A stretch of DNA of 64,000 nt from Nocardia niwae NBRC 108934 = DSM 45340. Lineage in GTDB: Bacteria; Actinomycetota; Actinomycetes; Mycobacteriales; Mycobacteriaceae. The position numbers were made by a program, and so were the translations under genes. The notes under the pieces were generated by a model. The model was not told the DNA's origin. It ran no database searches and worked only from the letters and a program-made list of their open reading frames with translations. The stretch spans positions 1-64,000 of the forward strand of contig NZ_BDCK01000003.1 of assembly GCF_001613465.1 (NCBI RefSeq), given 5' to 3'. Shown here piece after piece: positions 35,140-42,169 of this stretch (position 1 is the first letter of the stretch; every line of letters begins with the position of its first letter).

Positions 35140-35861
35140 ACCCGGGATGGGCGGCGCGAGCCGCCCATCGCTGGTCGGCGAACGCGCGATCCGACGCAGT
35201 GCGCCGACCGACCCCCGCGGCATCCGCACGCCACCAGGGCCGAGCGCCCTGGTCTCCGCGTCGACGCCTCAGCGGAACCCCGGGTCGTGCGGCAACCGGG
35301 CACGAGCATCGGTTGCCGAACTCGACGTAGGAATTCGCGAGGTGGCGACCCGTGTGAGCGCATGCCCGTCAGCCAGTCGTCGCCCGGCGGCCGAGATGCC
35401 CGCGGACATCATGCCCATCCGGGCGCACCGATCCGGTCTCCTATTCACTCCGTGCGTCGGCTCACCGCATTGCCTTCACCGCCCCCGAAAGTCATCGTCG
35501 ATGGCGAATCCGATGCGGTCGGACCACCCGGTTCCGGTGGCGGAAACACACCCCGCCCACAGACCGCGAGGGCCCTCGAAGAGGGCCGAGTGCTCCCATA
35601 CCAGACATCCGAATGGGCCATTGCCGCGCACTCGTATCGCCCCCGCCGGGCAGCGGGAGACACCCCGTTCGAATCTTGTTCCGCTCGAGTCGAGTTCGAA
35701 AAGTCCGGTTAGCCCGCTACTCGGCGTAAGCAATCAAGCGGCACCCCAAATGTGGCGCAAATCATACGGTTGACGGCGGGGCGGGTTTGTCGAGACCCCG
35801 CTCGATCAATAGCGGACGTGTCGTATGGTGCTCAGCATCACATTCGATTGCGGAGGTAACG
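35140..35861. other. about 720 bp without a convincing gene
   Basis: Several open frames of 70-140 codons exist on both strands, but they are Arg/Pro/Gly-rich, lack ribosome sites and show no family motifs. A short perfect hairpin (GGCCCTC, three bases, GAGGGCC) lies at 35571-35587. The last 100 bp are the promoter region of the sdh operon. Confidence 0.55.
35571..35587. terminator. short perfect hairpin in gene-free region
   Basis: GGCCCTC-GAA-GAGGGCC is a 7-bp stem with a three-base loop. It could end a short or unannotated transcript. Confidence 0.3.
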
Positions 35862-35903
35862 ATGACCACCCGCACACAAGATCAGCGAGGCATCCACCTG
35901 TGA
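35862..35903 (+). CDS. 13-codon leader ORF overlapping the sdh membrane-subunit start
   Basis: A GGAGG site at 35852-35856 precedes ATG 35862, which opens a 13-residue frame (MTTRTQDQRGIHL). Its TGA stop overlaps the GTG start of the next gene (GTGA at 35900-35903). The strong ribosome site belongs to this mini-ORF, while the downstream gene has only a modest GAGG. It may couple translation of the sdh operon. Confidence 0.5.
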   Translation: MTTRTQDQRGIHL

Positions 35904-36730
35904 GTGCCGCACCGACCGCCGCCCCGGAAGCGGGTACCGGCGTATTCAGCAGAACAAGGGCCCGAATCTCGGAACGCACATTGCGCACCGACCGATGGTG
36001 GATCCCCCCACTCGTCACGGTGCTCGGACTCGCCGCGTTCGTCATCTACGCGACGATCAGATCGTATGTGCGCACGGCGTATTGGGTTCCGGACTATCAC
36101 TATCTGACCCCGTTCTACTCGCCGTGCCTGAGCACCTCCTGCGTCGAGGGCTCCAGCCATTTCGGCACCCCCTTCGGCGAGCTGCCGGTGATTCTGCCGC
36201 TGGGCTTCGTCGTGTTGCCCTTCCTACTCGGATTCCGGCTGACCTGCTACTACTACCGCAAGGCCTACTACCGGTCGGTGTGGTTCTCGCCGCCGGCCTG
36301 CGCGGTGGCCGAGCCGCACGGCAAGTACACCGGTGAGACCAAGCTGCCGCTGATCATCCAGAACGCCCATCGCTACTTCTTCTATGTGGCCCTGGTGGTT
36401 TCGGTGATCAACACCTACGACGCCATCGTCGCGTTCCACGGCAAGTCCGGAGGCTTCGGCTTCGGCCTCGGCAATATCGTGCTGCTGGTCAACGTGATCC
36501 TGCTGTGGGCCTACACGCTGTCGTGCCACTCGTGCAGGCATATCGCCGGCGGACGGCTCAAGCACTTCTCCGCGCATCCGGTGCGCTACTGGTTCTGGAC
36601 GCAGGTCTCCAAGCTGAACACCCGGCACATGGCACTGGCCTGGACCACCCTCGGCACGCTCGTGCTGACCGACTTCTACGTCATGTTGGTTGCCAGCCAA
36701 ACGATTTCGGATTTGCGGTTCATCGACTGA
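35900..36730 (+). CDS. succinate dehydrogenase membrane-anchor subunit (Sdh1-type, single large subunit)
   Basis: This 276-residue protein has five likely membrane helices: WWIPPLVTVLGLAAFVIYAT, LPVILPLGFVVLPFLLGF, AHRYFFYVALVVSVINTYDAI, LGNIVLLVNVILLWAYTLSC and ALAWTTLGTLVLTDFYVML. His residues near the helix ends could bind haem. It precedes the flavoprotein and Fe-S subunit genes and so anchors the complex and passes electrons to quinone. The layout matches the mycobacterial Sdh1 (Rv0249c-Rv0247c) set. The GTG at 35900 overlaps the leader ORF stop; an ATG at 35825 in the same frame is a weaker option. Confidence 0.85.
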   Translation: MSAAPTAAPEAGTGVFSRTRARISERTLRTDRWWIPPLVTVLGLAAFVIYATIRSYVRTAYWVPDYHYLTPFYSPCLSTSCVEGSSHFGTPFGELPVILPLGFVVLPFLLGFRLTCYYYRKAYYRSVWFSPPACAVAEPHGKYTGETKLPLIIQNAHRYFFYVALVVSVINTYDAIVAFHGKSGGFGFGLGNIVLLVNVILLWAYTLSCHSCRHIAGGRLKHFSAHPVRYWFWTQVSKLNTRHMALAWTTLGTLVLTDFYVMLVASQTISDLRFID

Positions 36731-36755
36731 CCGCCTCATCGAGGAGTTTCTCTGC

Positions 36756-38696
36756 ATGGCAGAAGTGGAACGGCACAAGTACGACGTCGTCGTGATCGGA
36801 GCGGGCGGCGCCGGATTGCGAGCGGTCATCGAAGCCAGGGAGCACGGACTGTCCGTCGCGGTGGTGTGCAAGTCACTGTTCGGCAAGGCCCACACGGTGA
36901 TGGCCGAAGGCGGCTGCGCGGCCTCGATGGGCAATGCCAACGAGAAGGACAATTGGCAGGTCCATTTCCAGGACACGATGCGCGGCGGCAAGTTCCTGAA
37001 CAACTGGCGCATGGCCGAACTGCATGCCCAGGAGGCGCCCGATCGGGTGTGGGAACTGGAGACCTACGGGGCGCTGTTCGACCGGACCCCGGACGGCCGC
37101 ATCAGCCAGCGCAACTTCGGCGGCCACACCTACCCGCGGCTCGCCCACGTCGGCGACCGGACCGGCCTGGAGATCATCCGCACGATGCAGCAGAAGATCG
37201 TCTCGCTGCAGCAGGAGGATTTCGCCGAGACCGGGGACTACGAGAAGCGCATCAAGGTGTTCGCCGAATGCACCATCACTGAATTGCTCAAGGACGGTGA
37301 CCGCATCTCCGGCGCCTTCGGCTACTGGCGCGAATCCGGACGCTTCATCCTGTTCGAGACCCCCGCGGTGGTGCTGGCCACCGGTGGCATCGGCAAGTCG
37401 TACAAGGTGACCTCGAACTCCTGGGAGTACACCGGCGACGGGCACGCGCTGGCGCTGCGTGCGGGTGCGACGCTGATCAACATGGAATTCCTGCAGTTCC
37501 ATCCGACCGGCATGGTCTGGCCGCCCAGCGTGAAGGGCATCCTCGTCACCGAGGGCGTGCGCGGCGACGGCGGGGTGCTGAAGAACACCGAGGGCAAGCG
37601 GTTCATGTTCGACTACATTCCGCCGGTCTTCAAGGGTCAATACGCGGAGACCGAGGAAGAGGCCGATCAATGGCTGCGCGACAACGACTCCGCGCGCCGC
37701 ACGCCGGACCTGCTGCCGCGCGACGAAGTGGCCCGCGCCATCAATGAAGAAGTGAAGGCCGGGCGCGGCACCGAGCACGGCGGCGTCTTCCTCGACATCG
37801 CTTCGCGGATGCCCGCCGAGGAGATCGTGCGACGGCTTCCCTCGATGCACCACCAGTTCAAAGAACTCGCGGACGTGGACATCACCAAAGAGCCGATGGA
37901 GGTCGGGCCGACCTGCCATTACGTGATGGGCGGGGTCGAGGTCGATCCGGACACCGGTGCGGCCACGGTGCCCGGCCTGTTCGCCGCGGGCGAGTGCTCC
38001 GGCGGCATGCACGGATCGAATCGCCTGGGCGGCAATTCGCTGTCCGACCTGCTGGTTTTCGGCCGCCGGGCCGGGCTCGGGGCGGCGGCCTACGTGGAAC
38101 AGCTCGGCGAGCGTCCGTCGGTCGCGGAGGACGATGTCACGAAGGCCGCGAAGGCCGCCGTAGCGCCGTTCGACCCGCCCGCCGACGGCAAGGGCGAGAA
38201 CCCCTACACCTTGCACACCGATCTGCAGCAGACGATGAACGACCTGGTCGGCATCATCCGCAAGGAACACGAGGTGCGCGAGGCGATCGACAAGCTCGCC
38301 CAGCTGCGAACCCGGTTCCGTCAGGTGACCGTGGAGGGCCACCGCCAGTTCAATCCCGGCTGGCATCTCGCGCTCGACTTGCAGAACATGCTGCTGGTCA
38401 GTGAATGCGTTGCGCACGCGGCGCTGCTGCGCACCGAGAGCCGCGGCGGGCACACCCGGGACGACCACCCGTCGATGGATCCGGACTGGCGCAACAAGCT
38501 GCTGGTCTGCGCGGTCGATTCGGAGACGGCCGGCGACCCGATCCCCGGCGTCACCGTGACGCGCAAGGACCAGCAACCGATGCGATCGGATCTGCTCGCC
38601 CTTTTCGATCTCGGCGAGCTCGAGAAGTACTACACCCCGGATGAACTCGCCGGGCACCCGGCCGCGGCCGGGCATTCGACGGAGCGAGAGGCGTAA
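36756..38696 (+). CDS. sdhA: succinate dehydrogenase/fumarate reductase flavoprotein subunit
   Basis: This 646-residue catalytic subunit oxidises succinate to fumarate at a covalently bound FAD. The FAD fold is VVVIGAGGAGLRAVIEA. The covalent-FAD His is probably His46 in KAHTVMAEGG. The substrate region includes MEFLQFHPTG, TEGVRGDGG, GPTCHYVMGGVEVD and GSNRLGGNSLSDLLVFG. GAGGAG lies before the ATG. It sits 25 bp after the anchor gene and 2 bp before the Fe-S gene. It is of the Sdh1 type, distinct from the four-gene sdhCDAB set that such organisms often also carry. Confidence 0.95.
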   Translation: MAEVERHKYDVVVIGAGGAGLRAVIEAREHGLSVAVVCKSLFGKAHTVMAEGGCAASMGNANEKDNWQVHFQDTMRGGKFLNNWRMAELHAQEAPDRVWELETYGALFDRTPDGRISQRNFGGHTYPRLAHVGDRTGLEIIRTMQQKIVSLQQEDFAETGDYEKRIKVFAECTITELLKDGDRISGAFGYWRESGRFILFETPAVVLATGGIGKSYKVTSNSWEYTGDGHALALRAGATLINMEFLQFHPTGMVWPPSVKGILVTEGVRGDGGVLKNTEGKRFMFDYIPPVFKGQYAETEEEADQWLRDNDSARRTPDLLPRDEVARAINEEVKAGRGTEHGGVFLDIASRMPAEEIVRRLPSMHHQFKELADVDITKEPMEVGPTCHYVMGGVEVDPDTGAATVPGLFAAGECSGGMHGSNRLGGNSLSDLLVFGRRAGLGAAAYVEQLGERPSVAEDDVTKAAKAAVAPFDPPADGKGENPYTLHTDLQQTMNDLVGIIRKEHEVREAIDKLAQLRTRFRQVTVEGHRQFNPGWHLALDLQNMLLVSECVAHAALLRTESRGGHTRDDHPSMDPDWRNKLLVCAVDSETAGDPIPGVTVTRKDQQPMRSDLLALFDLGELEKYYTPDELAGHPAAAGHSTEREA

Positions 38697-38698
38697 CG

Positions 38699-39445
38699 AT
38701 GGGTTACGACGCCAAATTCCGCGTATGGCGCGGCGATCTCGACGGCGGAGAACTGCAGGATTTCACCGTGCTGGTGAACGAGGGTGAGGTGGTGCTCGAC
38801 ATCATCCACCGGCTACAGGCCACCCAGGCGCCCGACCTCGCCGTGCGCTGGAACTGCAAGGCGGGCAAGTGCGGTTCCTGTTCGGCCGAGGTGAACGGGC
38901 GTCCGCGGCTGCTGTGCATGACGCGGATGTCGACCTTCACCGAGGACGAGGTGATCACGGTGACGCCGATGCGCACCTTCCCCGTGATCAAAGATCTCGT
39001 GACGGACGTGTCGTTCAATTACGAGAAGGCGCGCGAGATCCCGTCTTTCACGCCGCCCGCCGATCTGAAACCGGGCGAGTACCGGATGAAGCAGGTCGAC
39101 GTGGAGCGTTCTCAGGAATTCCGCAAGTGCATCGAGTGCTTCCTGTGCCAGAACACCTGTCATGTGGTGCGTGACCACGAGGAGAACAAGAAAGCGTTCG
39201 CGGGGCCGCGCTATCTGATGCGGATCTCGGAATTGGAGATGCATCCGCTCGATGTCGGCGACCGTACCGAACTCGCCCAGGACGAGCAGGGGCTCGGTCT
39301 GTGCAACATCACCAAATGCTGCACCGAGGTCTGCCCGGAACATATCAAGATCACCGACAACGCGTTGATCCCGATGAAGGAGCGAGTGGCCGACCGCAAG
39401 TACGATCCACTGGTTTGGCTGGGTAACAAGCTTTTCCGCCGGTAG
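38699..39445 (+). CDS. sdhB: succinate dehydrogenase/fumarate reductase iron-sulfur subunit
   Basis: This 248-residue electron-transfer subunit has an N-terminal plant-type ferredoxin domain whose cysteines lie in CKAGKCGSCSAEVNGRPRLLC ([2Fe-2S]). The C-terminal ferredoxin domain has CIECFLCQNTCH and CNITKCCTEVCPEHI for the [4Fe-4S] and [3Fe-4S] centres. It carries electrons from the flavin to the membrane anchor. It starts 2 bp after the flavoprotein gene and ends the operon at a strong hairpin. Confidence 0.95.
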   Translation: MGYDAKFRVWRGDLDGGELQDFTVLVNEGEVVLDIIHRLQATQAPDLAVRWNCKAGKCGSCSAEVNGRPRLLCMTRMSTFTEDEVITVTPMRTFPVIKDLVTDVSFNYEKAREIPSFTPPADLKPGEYRMKQVDVERSQEFRKCIECFLCQNTCHVVRDHEENKKAFAGPRYLMRISELEMHPLDVGDRTELAQDEQGLGLCNITKCCTEVCPEHIKITDNALIPMKERVADRKYDPLVWLGNKLFRR

Positions 39446-39486
39446 CGCCGGACCACCGGCCGGGGATGTCCCCGGCCGGTCGGCGC
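39445..39486. terminator. strong hairpin between sdhB and a convergent small gene
   Basis: ACCGGCCGGGG and CCCCGGCCGGT pair perfectly (11 bp) around ATGT. Outer GCGCCG/CGGCGC blocks can extend the stem with a four-base bulge. Confidence 0.7.
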
Positions 39487-39490
39487 ACCC

Positions 39491-39688
39491 TTACAACATG
39501 GCCACGACCCCGAGGGCCACGATCCACACCAGCAGGCCGACGAGCAGCGCCGACAGCAGCGAACTGGTGAGGACGAAGACTCCGACCGCCGACACCGCGA
39601 ACAACAGCACGACGATCAGCCATTCCACCCAATCGTCCGGCCGTAATTTCCGGTACCGGGGATGGGAACTCTTGAGCCCACGGTCCAC
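39491..39688 (-). CDS. 65-residue membrane protein
   Basis: A short polar start (MDRGLKSSHPRYRKLRPDDWVEW) is followed by two hydrophobic helices, LIVVLLFAVSAVGVFVLTSS and LLSALLVGLLVWIVALGVVA. It converges on the sdh operon with a shared hairpin between them. I do not recognise a family. Small two-helix proteins of this sort can be stress-induced membrane peptides, but nothing here shows that. Confidence 0.6.
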   Translation of the reverse strand: MDRGLKSSHPRYRKLRPDDWVEWLIVVLLFAVSAVGVFVLTSSLLSALLVGLLVWIVALGVVAML

Positions 39689-39776
39689 GAATACGGGCTA
39701 CCCGCATCCGGCCTCGGCAAACGTCTTTTCGTTGCCGAATATGTGTCATTCCGTGATATACGACGGCCGCCGTGCC

Positions 39777-40001
39777 TTATCGCGGCCGGTCGAACTCACC
39801 GTCCTGCACGCCCGCGGTGAAGGCGGCCCACTCCGCGGGCGTGAAGATCAGCACCGGCCCGTCGGGGTCCTTCCCGTTGCGCATTCCCACATGTCCGTCG
39901 GCGAGCAGCGCCACCTCGACGCTGTCGTTGCCCGCCCCTTCCCCGGCCCTTCGCCACGTGGCGCCGGTCAAGTCGATGTTGGCGTTGCCTTGAATGCTCA
40001 C
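39777..40001 (-). CDS. DUF397 domain protein
   Basis: This 74-residue protein is a single DUF397 domain, with TGATWRRAGEGAGNDSVEVALLADGHVGMRNGKDPDGPVLIFTPAEWAAFTAGVQDGEFD. DUF397 genes in actinomycetes usually sit next to a helix-turn-helix (XRE/Scr1-type) partner as a regulatory pair. No such partner is visible nearby, so this copy looks orphaned. Confidence 0.85.
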   Translation of the reverse strand: MSIQGNANIDLTGATWRRAGEGAGNDSVEVALLADGHVGMRNGKDPDGPVLIFTPAEWAAFTAGVQDGEFDRPR

Positions 40002-40187
40002 GAATTGGACTCCTTCGCTGTCTGCCGTGGCAGACGTGTACGGACCGAGAACCCAGCGCTGTCGCCGGACGCATTCACGCGCGCCCGATAGTACCGCCGC
40101 CGACCGGCGCTGTCGGGCGAACTACCAGGCGAATTCGGCCCGGTACAGGGAGATTCCGGTCGGCGGTCGCCACCGGGACCGCCGCGC

Positions 40188-40658
40188 TCAGCGGCGGCGC
40201 GGCGCAGGCTCCGCCCACGCGCGGATGGCCGCCACCACCACCCGGCCGGAGGGGCGAAAGCGACTCCGCGGCGGCACGATCCAGGACCGGATCGCGCCGA
40301 CCGAAGCGGTCGGGGATGGCAGCGCGATCGTCGATCCGGTGCGGGAGACCGACACATTCAGCCGGAACAATTCCGCGAACAGGCGCGTATCGTTTTCCGG
40401 CAGGTCCGGCGTGATCAGGAAAGTCCATCGGTTCGAGCGCGGGTGCGCCAGGATCGGCCCGAGCCGGACGCTCTTGCTCTGCATGTGCGCTTTGACCGCC
40501 TGGCCCAGACTGCTCGGCATGGTCAACGCCCACACCGACCCGGCTCGCAGCACGATCCGGCCCAGTTCCGGTGGGTCGACCACGGCTGGCAGATCACATT
40601 CGCGCCGGTAGAACTGGCATCTGGACCGTGGTGTATCTCCGAGTGGCCTCTGCTCCAC
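40188..40658 (-). CDS. actinomycete protein of unknown function (possible prim-pol-like remnant)
   Basis: This protein of about 156 residues starts at GTG 40658 behind GGGGG, or at TTG 40664. It contains IVLRAGSVWALTMPSSLGQAVKAHM, then GPILAHPRSNRWTFLITPDLP, and ends near IRSWIVPPRS with a basic tail. The block order recalls small actinomycete proteins related to the N-terminal part of bifunctional primase-polymerases, but the catalytic acidic residues are not evident. Function is unknown. Confidence 0.6.
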   Translation of the reverse strand: MEQRPLGDTPRSRCQFYRRECDLPAVVDPPELGRIVLRAGSVWALTMPSSLGQAVKAHMQSKSVRLGPILAHPRSNRWTFLITPDLPENDTRLFAELFRLNVSVSRTGSTIALPSPTASVGAIRSWIVPPRSRFRPSGRVVVAAIRAWAEPAPRRR

Positions 40659-40887
40659 GGACAACCCCCTGCAATTGTGTGGTTCGTTCGACGATTAGGT
40701 GCGCGCCACACCGAAGCCCTGCTCTCCGACTGCGGCGACCGCTCGCGTACCGATATGAATGCGGCGATGGCCGAGTGTGACGCGACTACCCCTAGTTTTG
40801 CCCGGACCAGGGCGGGAACGACGGATAAAGATTGGGCAAAACTGCGGAAAAGTAGTCGCCTACGGGACTTCTGTTAACTGCTGTGAC

Positions 40888-41820
40888 TCAGTGCCGGCTG
40901 TGATCGGTCAGCGCGGTGCGGGGGCCGAACTTCGGTTTGTGGAAATGGCCGCTGATTTCCAGCAGCCGGATCGCCCGATAGCGGTGCGGACGCAGTGGTT
41001 CGAGATATTCGACCATCGCCTCGTCATCGATCGGGCGACCGAGCAAGGTCCAGCCGACCGTGGCGGCGAGATGATAATCGCCGACCGACAGCGCGTCCGC
41101 GTCGCCGAAAGCTCGCTGCGCGATCTCCGCGGCGGTCCATTCGCCGATTCCGGGAACGCTGCGCAGCATGCGTGCCGCCTCGGCCGGATCGACCCGCGCG
41201 GCGCGCTCCAGCGACTCGGCGATCCGCGCGGCGCGCACGATGGTCTGCGCGCGCTGCGGTCCGACGTTGGCCCGGTGGTAGACCCAGGACGGAATCCGCC
41301 GCCAGGTGTCGGCATCCGGCGGCAGCCGCATTCCTTCCGGTGCGGGGCCGGGCGCGGGCTCGCCGTACTGCCGCACCAGTTTCCGCCACGATGCCCGCGC
41401 GGAGACGGTGTGCACCTTCTGCTCCAGCACGGCCGGAACCAGAGCTTCGAACACCAGGCCCGTGCGCAACATGCGCAGGCCGGGGAACCGGCGGTAGGCA
41501 TCGACGAGCTTCGGATGATCCGGGAGGAACGCCGAGACGTCCTCGTCCAGGCAGAGCATGCGCTCGAGACCCGCGAGGAATTCCTCCGCGCCCGGCCCCC
41601 AAGCACGGGCCTGCACCGCACCCGGGTCGGACTGCGTCAATCGATAGGTGACCGGCCCGGTCGGCAGGCGGGAGACATGCCAATGCGCGCCGTCGGCGGT
41701 CACCCGGTGACACGGATCGCCGGTGCCGCGGCCGAGAGGAGCGAGGGTGCACGCCAGATCGATCGGCCGATCCGTTATGAGGGTCCGGCTCGCCCCCGGC
41801 TCGACCGTCACGCTGCGCAC
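40888..41820 (-). CDS. DNA-3-methyladenine glycosylase (AlkA-like, HhH-GPD)
   Basis: This 310-residue base-excision-repair enzyme removes alkylated bases from DNA. The HhH-GPD core has LRSVPGIGEWTAAEIAQRAFGDADALSVGDYH, with the catalytic Asp at residue 248. An N-terminal beta-rich domain of about 110 residues precedes it, as in AlkA. It starts at GTG 41820. The preceding 200 bp to the next gene are AT-rich. Confidence 0.88.
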   Translation of the reverse strand: MRSVTVEPGASRTLITDRPIDLACTLAPLGRGTGDPCHRVTADGAHWHVSRLPTGPVTYRLTQSDPGAVQARAWGPGAEEFLAGLERMLCLDEDVSAFLPDHPKLVDAYRRFPGLRMLRTGLVFEALVPAVLEQKVHTVSARASWRKLVRQYGEPAPGPAPEGMRLPPDADTWRRIPSWVYHRANVGPQRAQTIVRAARIAESLERAARVDPAEAARMLRSVPGIGEWTAAEIAQRAFGDADALSVGDYHLAATVGWTLLGRPIDDEAMVEYLEPLRPHRYRAIRLLEISGHFHKPKFGPRTALTDHSRH

Positions 41821-42020
41821 GGCCTCATTCTGCCCGGTGCGGCGCGCGGCGCCGCACCGCCCTCCGCTCGGCGCGACAGATTATCATCACAGCCCATAAG
41901 GCTTTTCATATCGATCCCGCATGATTATAGTTTCGCAATCGGTTGTAACGAAACGAGATTCACGACGATATTGATTCCGTTCGGCAAATAGCTGGCTGTA
42001 GCAATGACGGAGGTTCTCTG

Positions 42021-42125
42021 ATGATCACCAATCTGCTCAACTGGTTGCTCAACGCCTGGGGTGGAGTTTTCGCGGGCAGCTCGGGCTACCAGATTCCGCC
42101 GGGCACCCTGCCGTTCGGCAGCTGA
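42021..42125 (+). CDS. 34-residue peptide with strong ribosome site
   Basis: A GGAGG site at 42009-42013 precedes ATG 42021. The product is MITNLLNWLLNAWGGVFAGS followed by SGYQIPPGTLPFGS. The first half is an amphipathic to hydrophobic helix with Asn/Trp spacing, and the second is Gly/Pro-rich. About 120 bp of unusually AT-rich DNA lie upstream and may hold its promoter. I do not recognise it; it might be a membrane-associated peptide. Confidence 0.55.
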   Translation: MITNLLNWLLNAWGGVFAGSSGYQIPPGTLPFGS

Positions 42126-42169
42126 CCGCGGCGCACCCCGCCCTGATCGCAGTCGGGTCTGCGAAAGGG

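Noticed and set aside
35660..35710. tRNA-like GTTCGAATC and GAGTTCGAAA stretches
   Set aside because: No acceptor, D or anticodon stems can be built around them.
35287..35733. Open frames of 85 and 141 codons in the gap before sdh
   Set aside because: They have no ribosome sites, biased low-complexity composition and no motifs.
36873..38675. Minus-strand open frame of 600 codons opposite sdhA
   Set aside because: It is a shadow of a well-identified gene and has no domain features.
42004..42021. Five-codon ORF whose stop overlaps the 34-codon ORF start
   Set aside because: It is too short, and its ATG overlaps the ribosome site of the larger ORF. It is probably chance.
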